Assembly (NCBI GenBank): GCA_934503195.1
Contig: CAKSVM010000136.1
Coordinates: 1 to 5,783, forward strand
Reading direction: 5' to 3'
Origin: an uncultured Eubacteriales bacterium
Lineage (GTDB): Bacteria > Bacillota > Clostridia > Oscillospirales > CAG-272
Length of the DNA: 5,783 nucleotides
Below are positions 1 to 5,657 of the stretch, piece by piece. Position 1 is the first letter of the stretch. Every line of letters starts with the position of its first letter. The notes under the pieces were generated by a model. It saw only the letters and a program-made list of their open reading frames with translations. It searched no databases and was not told the origin of the DNA. The position numbers and the translations under genes are program-made.

Positions 1-717
1 GTCTTCATGTCGGCTGACAAGGGCATGGTCATGACCGAGGACGGCAAGAACTATGGCGACTTCCTCATAACGACCATCGAGAACGCGAAGGGTCAGTTCT
101 CGGACGACGAGTACACCCTGATCAAGGGAGAGGCTGAGAAGATACGCGACATTGAGACAAAGCTCACTGAACTTGAGAACAAGTTCCCGGAGATCAATGG
201 ATCCTCCGGCGACGACAGCATGAGTATGCCCGCCGGCAACGCGAACATGACGAAATTCCCGTCCTTCACCGGCAAGGATCTGGATGGCAATGATGTCAAG
301 AGCGACGATCTCTTCTCCGGCAACGCCGTGACCGTGGTGAATTTCTGGTTCACGACCTGCGGACCCTGCGTCGGTGAGCTCGGTGATCTTGACAAGCTGA
401 ACAAGGAACTCGCGGAAAAAGGCGGTGAGCTCATCGGTATCAACGCTTTCACGCTCGACGGCGACAAAAAGTCGATCACCGACGCGAAGGAGGTTCTCGA
501 TAAGAACGGCGTCAGCTACCGCAATATATATTTCGATTCTGACAGCGACGCCGGAAAATTCACCGCGGGCATATACGCTTACCCCACCACTTATGTAGTA
601 GACCGTAACGGAAACCTTGTCGGCGACCCGATCGTCGGCGCGATATCGAACAAGAATCAGATGGAGGAACTGCAAAAACAGATCGACACGGCTATAGTGA
701 ACGACAGCATGAAATAA
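1..717 (+). CDS. TlpA/ResA-like thioredoxin-fold protein, 5' end outside window
   Basis: This is probably an extracytoplasmic thiol-disulfide reductase that donates electrons to the MsrAB encoded next. The frame is open from base 1. The first ATG (position 7) has no room for a visible ribosome binding site, so the true start, and any signal peptide, membrane anchor or fused domain, probably lies upstream. Numbering from that ATG, residues 1-80 are polar and largely helical (a charged helix at about 36-60) and end in a Ser/Met/Gly-rich linker. The thioredoxin fold starts near residue 84. The active site is C118-G-P-C121 inside FWFTTCGPC, with Thr where classical thioredoxins have Trp. The cis-proline is P193 in AYPTTYV, followed by the DRNG turn typical of TlpA/ResA. 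Pairing of a TlpA-like protein with MsrAB (and CcdA) is known in Gram-positive bacteria, for example the pneumococcal Etrx/MsrAB2 system. The fold is certain; the partner role is inferred from context. Confidence 0.9.
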   Translation, partial: VFMSADKGMVMTEDGKNYGDFLITTIENAKGQFSDDEYTLIKGEAEKIRDIETKLTELENKFPEINGSSGDDSMSMPAGNANMTKFPSFTGKDLDGNDVKSDDLFSGNAVTVVNFWFTTCGPCVGELGDLDKLNKELAEKGGELIGINAFTLDGDKKSITDAKEVLDKNGVSYRNIYFDSDSDAGKFTAGIYAYPTTYVVDRNGNLVGDPIVGAISNKNQMEELQKQIDTAIVNDSMK

Positions 718-722
718 AGATC

Positions 723-813
723 CCGGGCACTGAATCAGATCGGGTTTTCGCGATAAGAGGCTTCTGGATTTACCGGCTTTTTATCGCGAAAGCAGTCTTG
801 AATCAGTACCCGG
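723..813 (+). repeat. Large imperfect inverted repeat in the TlpA-msrAB spacer
   Basis: Bases 723-737 are complementary to 799-813 at 13 of 15 positions. Inside this, 746-756 pairs perfectly with 781-791 over 11 bases (TTTCGCGATAA and its complement), and GU-containing pairing could extend to about 762/775, leaving a loop of about 12 nt. Read as RNA this is one long two-part stem-loop filling most of the gap between the two genes. No T tract follows on the plus strand, so it is not a standard intrinsic terminator. It could be an mRNA processing or stability element that sets the ratio of the two proteins, an attenuator, or an intergenic repeat copy. The pairing is seen directly; the function is unknown. 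Confidence 0.7.
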
Positions 814-823
814 AAGCGCGGAG

Positions 824-839
824 CCTCCCCGAAAGGAGG
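824..839 (+). promoter_or_regulatory. Hairpin pairing with the msrAB Shine-Dalgarno
   Basis: The ribosome binding site AAAGGAGGA (832-840) lies 8 nt before the msrAB ATG at 848. CCTCC at 824-828 is fully complementary to GGAGG at 835-839 across a 6-nt loop, so the site can be hidden in a short GC-rich hairpin. This might limit independent initiation and make msrAB translation depend on opening by other factors. The stem is only 5 bp, and chance complementarity to a purine-rich site is possible. Confidence 0.45.
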
Positions 840-847
840 AATAATGT

Positions 848-1957
848 ATGTATCGGACAATTGCCGCGATAGCACTCTGCGCGATGCTGACACTCAGCGG
901 GTGCGGAGCTTTGCCCGGTGAAGAAATGTGCGCGCGAAAGGGCGCGTCCGCGAAGTCAGAAGCCGGGCGTATGTCGGAGGAGAGTTTGGTCACTGAGACA
1001 ACTGAAAACGTAATCTATCTTGCGGGCGGCTGCTTCTGGGGCATGGAACAGCTGATGCAGTCGATCCCGGGCGTCATCGACGCGCAAAGCGGCTACGCGA
1101 ACGGCACATGCGAGGAAGACGCCGATTACAAGACGGTCTGCGAGGGCAAAACCGGCTTCCGGGAGACCGTCCGCGTGGAGTACAATCCGGATGAGGTGAG
1201 TCTTGACGCGCTCTTGCTGGCGTACTTCTATGTCGTCGACCCCACGGTTAAGAACCGGCAGGGAAACGATGTCGGCACGCAATACCAGACCGGAGTCTAT
1301 TACACGAATGACGCGGCAAAGGAGACGGTAGAGCGCATCGCGGAGATCGAAAGAGGTCGCAGCAAGAAGTTCCTCGTTGAAATCGGACCGCTCATAAACT
1401 TCTTCCCCGCCGAGGAATATCACCAGGATTATCTTGAGAAGAACCCGAACGGCTACTGCCACATCCCGAAGGCGGAGATTGAGCTGTTCTCAAAGCTGCG
1501 CATCGACCCCGGCGACTACAAAAAGCCAGCCGCCGAATCCATCCGCGACAAGCTGACTGATGAGCAGTATCGCGTCACACAGGAAAACGGCACAGAACGC
1601 GCCTTCACCGGAGAGTTCTGGAATCAGTTCGAAAAAGGCATCTATGTTGATATCGTCACCGGAGAACCGCTGTTTTCCTCAACTGACAAGTTTGAGAGCG
1701 GCTGCGGATGGCCCGCGTTCACGAAACCCATCGAAGAACCGGCTGTAGTCGAGCTTGAGGACAACAGCCACGGAATGCGCCGCACCGAGGTCAGAAGCCG
1801 CGCCGGGGATTCGCATCTCGGGCACGTGTTCACCGGTGACCCGGAATCCCCGAACGGAGTGCGCTACTGCATAAACAGCGCGTCGCTGCGCTTCGTCCCT
1901 TACGCGAAGATGGAGAGCGAGGGGTACGGGTATCTGACGTATCTGTTTAATGAATAA
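848..1957 (+). CDS. msrAB: Lipoprotein methionine sulfoxide reductase MsrA-MsrB fusion
   Basis: This bifunctional repair enzyme reduces Met-S-sulfoxide (MsrA half) and Met-R-sulfoxide (MsrB half) in oxidised proteins. The start at 848 is chosen because a strong GGAGG site lies 8 nt upstream and because it gives a lipoprotein signal: a short hydrophobic segment ending in the lipobox L16-S-G-C19. The ATG at 844 is out of frame and soon hits a stop. A linker runs to about residue 53. MsrA spans about 54-208, with catalytic C62 in GGCFWG, the EEYHQDY motif near 189-195 and a probable resolving C204 in NGYCHI. MsrB spans about 232-355, with SGCGWP (C286), GDSHLGHVF and catalytic C341 in RYCINS. 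The C286-C341 spacing of 55 matches the recycling/catalytic pair of the Neisseria PilB MsrB domain. The CxxC zinc pairs of many MsrBs are absent, so this is the zinc-free form. The lipobox places it outside the membrane, fitting reduction by the upstream TlpA-like protein. Confidence 0.97.
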   Translation: MYRTIAAIALCAMLTLSGCGALPGEEMCARKGASAKSEAGRMSEESLVTETTENVIYLAGGCFWGMEQLMQSIPGVIDAQSGYANGTCEEDADYKTVCEGKTGFRETVRVEYNPDEVSLDALLLAYFYVVDPTVKNRQGNDVGTQYQTGVYYTNDAAKETVERIAEIERGRSKKFLVEIGPLINFFPAEEYHQDYLEKNPNGYCHIPKAEIELFSKLRIDPGDYKKPAAESIRDKLTDEQYRVTQENGTERAFTGEFWNQFEKGIYVDIVTGEPLFSSTDKFESGCGWPAFTKPIEEPAVVELEDNSHGMRRTEVRSRAGDSHLGHVFTGDPESPNGVRYCINSASLRFVPYAKMESEGYGYLTYLFNE

Positions 1958-1965
1958 CCAAATGA

Positions 1966-2002
1966 GCGCGGACAGGCAGTCATTCCTGTCCGCGCCTCTT
2001 TA
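1966..2002 (+). terminator. GC-rich hairpin after msrAB, probable terminator
   Basis: GCGCGGACAGG (1966-1976) pairs perfectly over 11 bp with 1985-1995 around an 8-nt loop, starting 9 bases after the msrAB stop. It is followed by CTCTTTA, a weak T tract. On the minus strand the same stem is followed by a moderately T-rich stretch, so it may stop both converging transcripts. The position between convergent genes supports a termination role; the poor T tract lowers certainty. Confidence 0.65.
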
Positions 2003-2038
2003 CTCTGACCATCCGACTGCATGAAAGCGACCTGCCAG

Positions 2039-2076
2039 GAATCCGCGCACTGATTGATCCGGTGTGCGGATTCTTT
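2039..2076. terminator. Second hairpin between convergent genes
   Basis: Bases 2039-2050 and 2062-2073 form 12-base arms with one non-Watson-Crick position (a G-U wobble in plus-strand RNA) and an 11-nt loop. TTT follows on the plus strand, and there is no T run on the minus strand. It starts 13 bases beyond the minus-strand transporter stop codon. It is probably a back-up terminator for plus-strand transcription, or a 3'-end stabilising stem for the transporter mRNA. Confidence 0.5.
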
Positions 2077-2085
2077 CCCGTGCGG

Positions 2086-4764
2086 TCAATCCTTCCTCTT
2101 CCGTATCAGCCTGTCGGACACCGCGATAAGTGCCGGCAGGATAAAGAGTATCAGCAGAATCGCCGAGAGCGCGCCTACAGACAGCGTCCGCACAATCTGC
2201 TCTATCGCCGGGTTCCCGAAGAGCGGTCCTACGACCATTGTAACGAGCACCATGATGGAGCCGGAGGTCAGCACAGTGTGGATGCTGCCCCTGTACGCGG
2301 TTATAAGCGAATTCCTTACATCGGACGCGGCGCGTGCCTCACGGTAATAGCTCGTGAACACAATGCCGTAATCGATCGTCGCGCCCATCAGTATGCACTC
2401 GACGATGAGCAGCGCGAGGTAATAGATCGAGCCGCCGGACAGACCGACCGCCGAAACCGTGACGAACACGCCGCACTGCACGATGAGCACGAGTATCGCC
2501 GGAATTATAAGGGAGCGGAAAGTCAGGGCGACAACGACGAAGATCGACGCCGCAGTCAGGATCGTGATGGTCAGAAGCTCACGGTCAAAGCCGTTTTCAA
2601 GTTCGTACACCATCTCGCTGTTTCCGATGAAATAATGCTCTCCGGTGAGCTTTGCGCCGCATTCGTCGCTCAGGCGTTTCATGAACGCGGTCGTCTCAGC
2701 TGATTCATCCGGGTAATCCGAGGTGATGACGGCGCGGGAGTACGTATCGCTCCGCAGTTTCCGGATCGCTTCGTCGATCGTGTCCTTCGCGCCGGTGATT
2801 TCGGCTCTGAGTGCGTCGGTGAGGAGTTTGTCGAACCGGCTGTCCGTCGTCAGGTCGTACAAATGTGAGAAGAGAGCGTCGAGCGACAGCGTCCATTCCT
2901 GGTCGCTGTGCGTCAGGCTCGCGCGGTACAGGAACAGAGCAGCGAGCGAAGCCTCGTCTGCGCCGCCCAGAAACTCCGCGAGTTCTTCCGGCGTGAAAGC
3001 CGTATCGGCGATCACCGCGTCGGCGATATGCTTCGTCCGCGTGAGCGCGTAGACCGTATTCTCGTCGAACATCGCCGCGTAATCCGGATTTGTCAGCACG
3101 TTTCCGGTGAGGAAGGTCACGAACTCATACAGAGACATTGTTTTGTCGGGCGTGTAGCTTTCCATATAGCGCATCATGAAGAGCTGTGCGACCTGCTCGC
3201 CGCTCATTCCGAGTGCTCCGGCAAGCGATTCCGGCGAAAGCGGCGTCATGAGCGCGGATTTGTCGGTCAGTCTGCCAAGCGACTGAATGCTTTCGGCGGT
3301 GTTGCCGTCGATGAAAGCGGCGTACGCCGGATCGCCAAGCACCTTATCTTCCATGAAGCTGACAAACTCCGAGAGAGTCATCGGATATATCCTGCCGTCT
3401 TCATAATAATCGTAATAAACGATTCCGAGCGTATTCGGGGACAGCTCCGCGTCAGTGTCTGATTGGAGTATGCCAGAAAGCGTATCGTACATATCCTGGG
3501 CGGTATACTCCTTTCCGAGCGTTGTGGCATACGCGGAAACGCTCTTCACATTGCCGTCTGACTCCACATCGTCAAGAATGCCGCGGATAGCCTCCTCATC
3601 CTCGTTCTTATAGAGCAGAACGAGCGTGTTTTCGGACGGGAACACGTCGGCTATCGGGTCTTTGTCGCGCAGGGTGTAGACGGTGGCGGTCTTTGTCTGC
3701 AAGATTCCCGTGCCGATGATGAGCAGAACGAACAGCGGAGCTATGACAAAACGGAAGCGGTACTCGAATCTGCCGATGGCGGAGAGCGGTCCGTTTTCCC
3801 TGTTCTCCCCGCGCCGCTTTTTCTTTGTCTTCTCAATCGCCCTGTTGGATACCAGAATCAGTGCCGGGAGCACCGTGAAGACGCAGAGCATACTGAACGC
3901 CACGCCTTTCGCGAGCACGATGCCGATATCAGTTCCGATCTTAAAGCGCATGAAGAGCAGGACAAGCAGACCGACGATCGTTGTGACCGCGCTTCCGGTG
4001 ATCGAGCCGAACGCCGCGCGCAGAGCTCTCGTCATGGCGGCTTCGCATCCGTCGTTTTTTTCAAGCTCCTGACGGTAGCGGTTCATCAGAATGATGGAAT
4101 AGTCCATCGACAGCGCGAGCTGCAATATCGCGGCGACGCCGGATGTGATGTCGGAGATCTCCCCGAGGAAAATGTTCGTCCCGAGGTTCAGCACAATCGC
4201 GACCGCGATGTTGATGAGAAAAAGCAGCGGTTCAAAGTACGAGCCGCAGGAGATGAGCAGAATCACCAGAATGATTCCGAACGCCGAAAGATAGACGGTT
4301 ATGGGAATTTCCGGCGATTTCAGGCTGTCGTTGCGGATCGTGACGTCGTATCCGTCGAATAAGGAGGCGACGCTTTCCTCAATCTCCGCCTCCTCATCGG
4401 AGTCGTAATCAAAGGAGGTGCTCAGCACGAACAGCGTATATCCGTCTTTGTTGAAGTCGGTGCTGTCCGGGTCGTATTCAATGCTGTCGACGTTTTCTAT
4501 CCCGGAGAGCGTCTCCCTGACGCTGTCCTTCTCATCCCCGCCTAACCCTTTGAACATGACCCGGATCGTATAGCTTTCGCCGTCCGGAAAATACTCGTCC
4601 ATAAGCTCCATTCCGCGGCGCATCGCGGAATCGTCCGGAAGATATTTCGTGAGGTCGGAATTGATTTCCACCCCGGACATCAGCACGCCGCATACCACCG
4701 CAATGACCAGCGTCACGGTGAGAACCACCGCGCGCCGTTTTACCAGAAAATTGTAAATTTTCAT
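2086..4764 (-). CDS. MMPL/RND-superfamily membrane transporter
   Basis: This is a probable proton-driven exporter of the MMPL family; the substrate cannot be read from the sequence. It has 892 residues in the duplicated RND layout. TM1 is at about 12-31, the first outer domain at 32-155, TM2-TM6 at about 156-305, and a basic cytoplasmic loop (KTKKKRR) at 312-318. TM7 is at about 337-355, the large outer domain at 356-728, and TM8-TM12 at about 731-884, followed by a short basic tail. Asp-Tyr pairs typical of MmpL proton relays occur in both halves: D221-Y222 in SMDYSI and D798-Y799 in TIDYGI. The second outer domain (~370 residues) is about three times the first because of internal repeats. 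The ATG at 4762-4764 follows an AGAGGAG site at 4774-4780 with a 9-nt spacing. The gene is divergent from a TetR-type regulator, so repression of this exporter by that protein is the natural inference. Drug, lipid or peptide cargo are all possible. Confidence 0.94.
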   Translation of the reverse strand: MKIYNFLVKRRAVVLTVTLVIAVVCGVLMSGVEINSDLTKYLPDDSAMRRGMELMDEYFPDGESYTIRVMFKGLGGDEKDSVRETLSGIENVDSIEYDPDSTDFNKDGYTLFVLSTSFDYDSDEEAEIEESVASLFDGYDVTIRNDSLKSPEIPITVYLSAFGIILVILLISCGSYFEPLLFLINIAVAIVLNLGTNIFLGEISDITSGVAAILQLALSMDYSIILMNRYRQELEKNDGCEAAMTRALRAAFGSITGSAVTTIVGLLVLLFMRFKIGTDIGIVLAKGVAFSMLCVFTVLPALILVSNRAIEKTKKKRRGENRENGPLSAIGRFEYRFRFVIAPLFVLLIIGTGILQTKTATVYTLRDKDPIADVFPSENTLVLLYKNEDEEAIRGILDDVESDGNVKSVSAYATTLGKEYTAQDMYDTLSGILQSDTDAELSPNTLGIVYYDYYEDGRIYPMTLSEFVSFMEDKVLGDPAYAAFIDGNTAESIQSLGRLTDKSALMTPLSPESLAGALGMSGEQVAQLFMMRYMESYTPDKTMSLYEFVTFLTGNVLTNPDYAAMFDENTVYALTRTKHIADAVIADTAFTPEELAEFLGGADEASLAALFLYRASLTHSDQEWTLSLDALFSHLYDLTTDSRFDKLLTDALRAEITGAKDTIDEAIRKLRSDTYSRAVITSDYPDESAETTAFMKRLSDECGAKLTGEHYFIGNSEMVYELENGFDRELLTITILTAASIFVVVALTFRSLIIPAILVLIVQCGVFVTVSAVGLSGGSIYYLALLIVECILMGATIDYGIVFTSYYREARAASDVRNSLITAYRGSIHTVLTSGSIMVLVTMVVGPLFGNPAIEQIVRTLSVGALSAILLILFILPALIAVSDRLIRKRKD
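2785..3507 (-). repeat. Tandem ~81-83-residue modules in the MMPL outer domain
   Basis: Within transporter residues ~420-660, the pattern SLxEFVxFL..xVLxxPxYAA..D, followed by LSPExLA..LG....VA.LF, recurs. Anchor leucines lie at 464, 545 and 628 (spacings 81 and 83). LSPESL at 509 aligns with FTPEEL at 590, and DPAYAA at 478 with NPDYAA at 559. Unit 1 (about 462-542) and unit 2 (about 543-624) are complete. A shortened third copy covers about 625-660, and a half unit precedes them at about 420-461. Similarity is at the protein level and diverged at the DNA level, which suggests old duplications. The modules appear helical and probably form a periplasm-like or wall-facing extension. Confidence 0.75.
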
Positions 4765-4793
4765 CTTTCGTATCTCCTCTTACCCTCAGGCTA

Positions 4794-4829
4794 TTGACAT
4801 TTTCTTTTGTATATAGTATACTGTAGATA
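4794..4829 (+). promoter_or_regulatory. SigA-type promoter for the TetR-family gene
   Basis: TTGACA (4794-4799), a 17-nt spacer and TATACT (4817-4822) make a near-consensus vegetative promoter pointing right, with predicted start near 4829. This gives a leader of about 117 nt before the regulator ATG. The -10 box is shared with the opposite-strand promoter. The start position is predicted, not measured. Confidence 0.8.
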
Positions 4830-4830
4830 G
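4807..4830. promoter_or_regulatory. Candidate TetR-family operator over the shared -10 box
   Basis: The dyad is centred between 4818 and 4819. The core AGTATACT is a perfect palindrome, and the 12-base half-sites match at 8 of 12 positions. A repressor bound here would cover the -10 region of both divergent promoters, fitting autoregulation plus control of the transporter. The symmetry could instead exist only because two -10 boxes overlap, so the operator call is tentative. Confidence 0.4.
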
Positions 4831-4843
4831 CCGGAAAAGTCAA
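4808..4843 (-). promoter_or_regulatory. SigA-type promoter for the MMPL transporter gene
   Basis: On the minus strand, TTGACT (4843-4838), a 17-nt spacer and TATACT (4820-4815) form a near-consensus promoter pointing left. The predicted start is near 4808, with a leader of about 43 nt that contains the AGAGGAG site. The -35 box falls in the transcribed leader of the opposing gene, and its -10 overlaps the other -10 by six bases. Confidence 0.78.
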
Positions 4844-4945
4844 CCGACTGTTTATTTCATATCGTTGAGTTGTACACACATCACGGACGTGCTGCTTTGT
4901 GATAAACACATAAAATGAATTTGTTGTTTTTCGAGGAGGGTAATC

Positions 4946-5482
4946 ATGGAAAACCAGAGAATACGTGTCAGCAAGACCATGCTGAAGAACGCGCTCATGC
5001 GCCTGCTTGAGAAAAAGCCGATTGATAAAATCTCAATCTATGAGCTCTGCGACACGGCGCAGCTCAACCGCACGACATTTTACAAGTATTACGGCAGTCA
5101 GTACGACCTTCTCAGCGACATCGAGAACGACCACTTCGGCAAACTCGAAGAGCTTCTGTCGGAGCGCGGCGCGGACGGAGAGGACATTCTGTGCGGGGTT
5201 CTGGAAGTCCTGCACGAGAATGAGAAAAGCTACAAGATACTGATAAACGCCCTGCCTGACAAGGATTTTTCAGCGAAGCTCTTTAATCTTCCGGCGATAC
5301 GGATGCGGATCGAAAAGACGATCCCAGAGGATTTTTCCCCGCGCGAGCGCGAGCAGCTCTGCCTGTTCTTCTATCAGGGAGGCTACGCGCTCATCCGCGA
5401 GTGGCTGAACAGCGAGGACAGGGATCCGCCGAAGAAGCTCGCCGCGTTCCTGAACGGGGTGATTATGAAGCTCACGATGTGA
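4946..5482 (+). CDS. TetR/AcrR-family transcriptional regulator
   Basis: This is a probable ligand-responsive DNA-binding repressor that acts as a dimer in the cytoplasm. It has 178 residues, slightly short for the family. The N-terminal TetR helix-turn-helix domain covers about residues 8-55: a first helix with KTMLKNALMRLL, then the recognition region ISIYELCDTAQLNRTTFYKYY at about 29-49, with the TTFYxYY signature. The C-terminal helical part (about 60-178) is the ligand/dimer domain, with the aromatic-rich stretch LFFYQGGY at about 140-147. It resembles the variable C-terminal domains of uncharacterised Firmicutes regulators, and the ligand is unknown. The start is fixed by GAGGAGGG (4933-4940), 5 nt before the ATG. 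It is divergent from the MMPL transporter with a shared promoter core, so local autorepression and exporter control are inferred. An activator role is less likely given near-consensus promoters. Confidence 0.93.
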   Translation: MENQRIRVSKTMLKNALMRLLEKKPIDKISIYELCDTAQLNRTTFYKYYGSQYDLLSDIENDHFGKLEELLSERGADGEDILCGVLEVLHENEKSYKILINALPDKDFSAKLFNLPAIRMRIEKTIPEDFSPREREQLCLFFYQGGYALIREWLNSEDRDPPKKLAAFLNGVIMKLTM

Positions 5483-5619
5483 GCGGAGCGATGGGGTACC
5501 CGCGCCAACCGCGTGTACCCCAAAAAACATCTCCCGCATCTTTACACGGGTGCTCATAAGACAGTAATTCTAAAAATTACGACTGGGGCATCTGTCATGC
5601 AGGGTTGGCAACGAAATAA
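5483..5619 (+). other. Non-coding 3' region of the regulator gene
   Basis: No convincing gene is present. GGGGTAC (5493-5499) pairs with GTACCCC (5515-5521), continuing after one mismatch with four more GC pairs (5501-5504 with 5510-5513). The stem is followed by AAAAAA rather than T residues, so it is not a normal plus-strand terminator. A second small stem joins GTAATT (5564-5569) and AATTAC (5575-5580). GGTGCTCA at 5549-5556 is complementary to the tip of the next terminator stem. It is probably a 3' UTR of the TetR-family gene that runs on to the terminator at 5620. No known riboswitch class was recognised. Confidence 0.5.
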
Positions 5620-5657
5620 CGGGTATCCGGTGAGCACCGGATACCCGCTATTTTTTT
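5620..5657 (+). terminator. Strong rho-independent terminator
   Basis: The arms 5620-5632 and 5635-5647 are perfectly complementary over 13 bp (CGGGTATCCGGTG and its complement); in practice the tip would open to a 4-6-nt loop. CTA and then seven T residues (5651-5657) follow. It is the first clear plus-strand terminator after the TetR-family gene and probably ends its transcript about 175 nt past the stop codon. Confidence 0.87.

Noticed and set aside
956..1462. 168-aa minus-strand open frame opposite the MsrA domain
   Set aside because: The plus strand encodes conserved catalytic motifs here; the minus frame has no support of its own.
2062..2703. 213-aa open frame on the plus strand inside the transporter gene
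   Set aside because: The product is rich in Arg, His, Asp and Gln with no recognisable fold. It is exactly antisense to a well-supported membrane protein and has no ribosome site; it is a shadow frame.
4532..4909. 125-aa minus-strand open frame crossing the divergent promoter
   Set aside because: It overlaps the transporter's first codons in another frame and would be read across both promoter elements. No ribosome site is seen at its start, and its C-terminal part is an Arg/Gly-rich frame-shifted reading of the transporter.
5493..5521. Hairpin right after the regulator as its terminator
   Set aside because: It is followed by six A residues, not T residues, and in the minus direction the T run precedes the stem; the true terminator is at 5620-5657.
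5483..5657. Possible riboswitch or small RNA before the terminator
   Set aside because: No conserved motif of a known riboswitch class was recognised, and no good promoter lies between the regulator's stop codon and the terminator. It is kept only as a 3' UTR with competing pairing.
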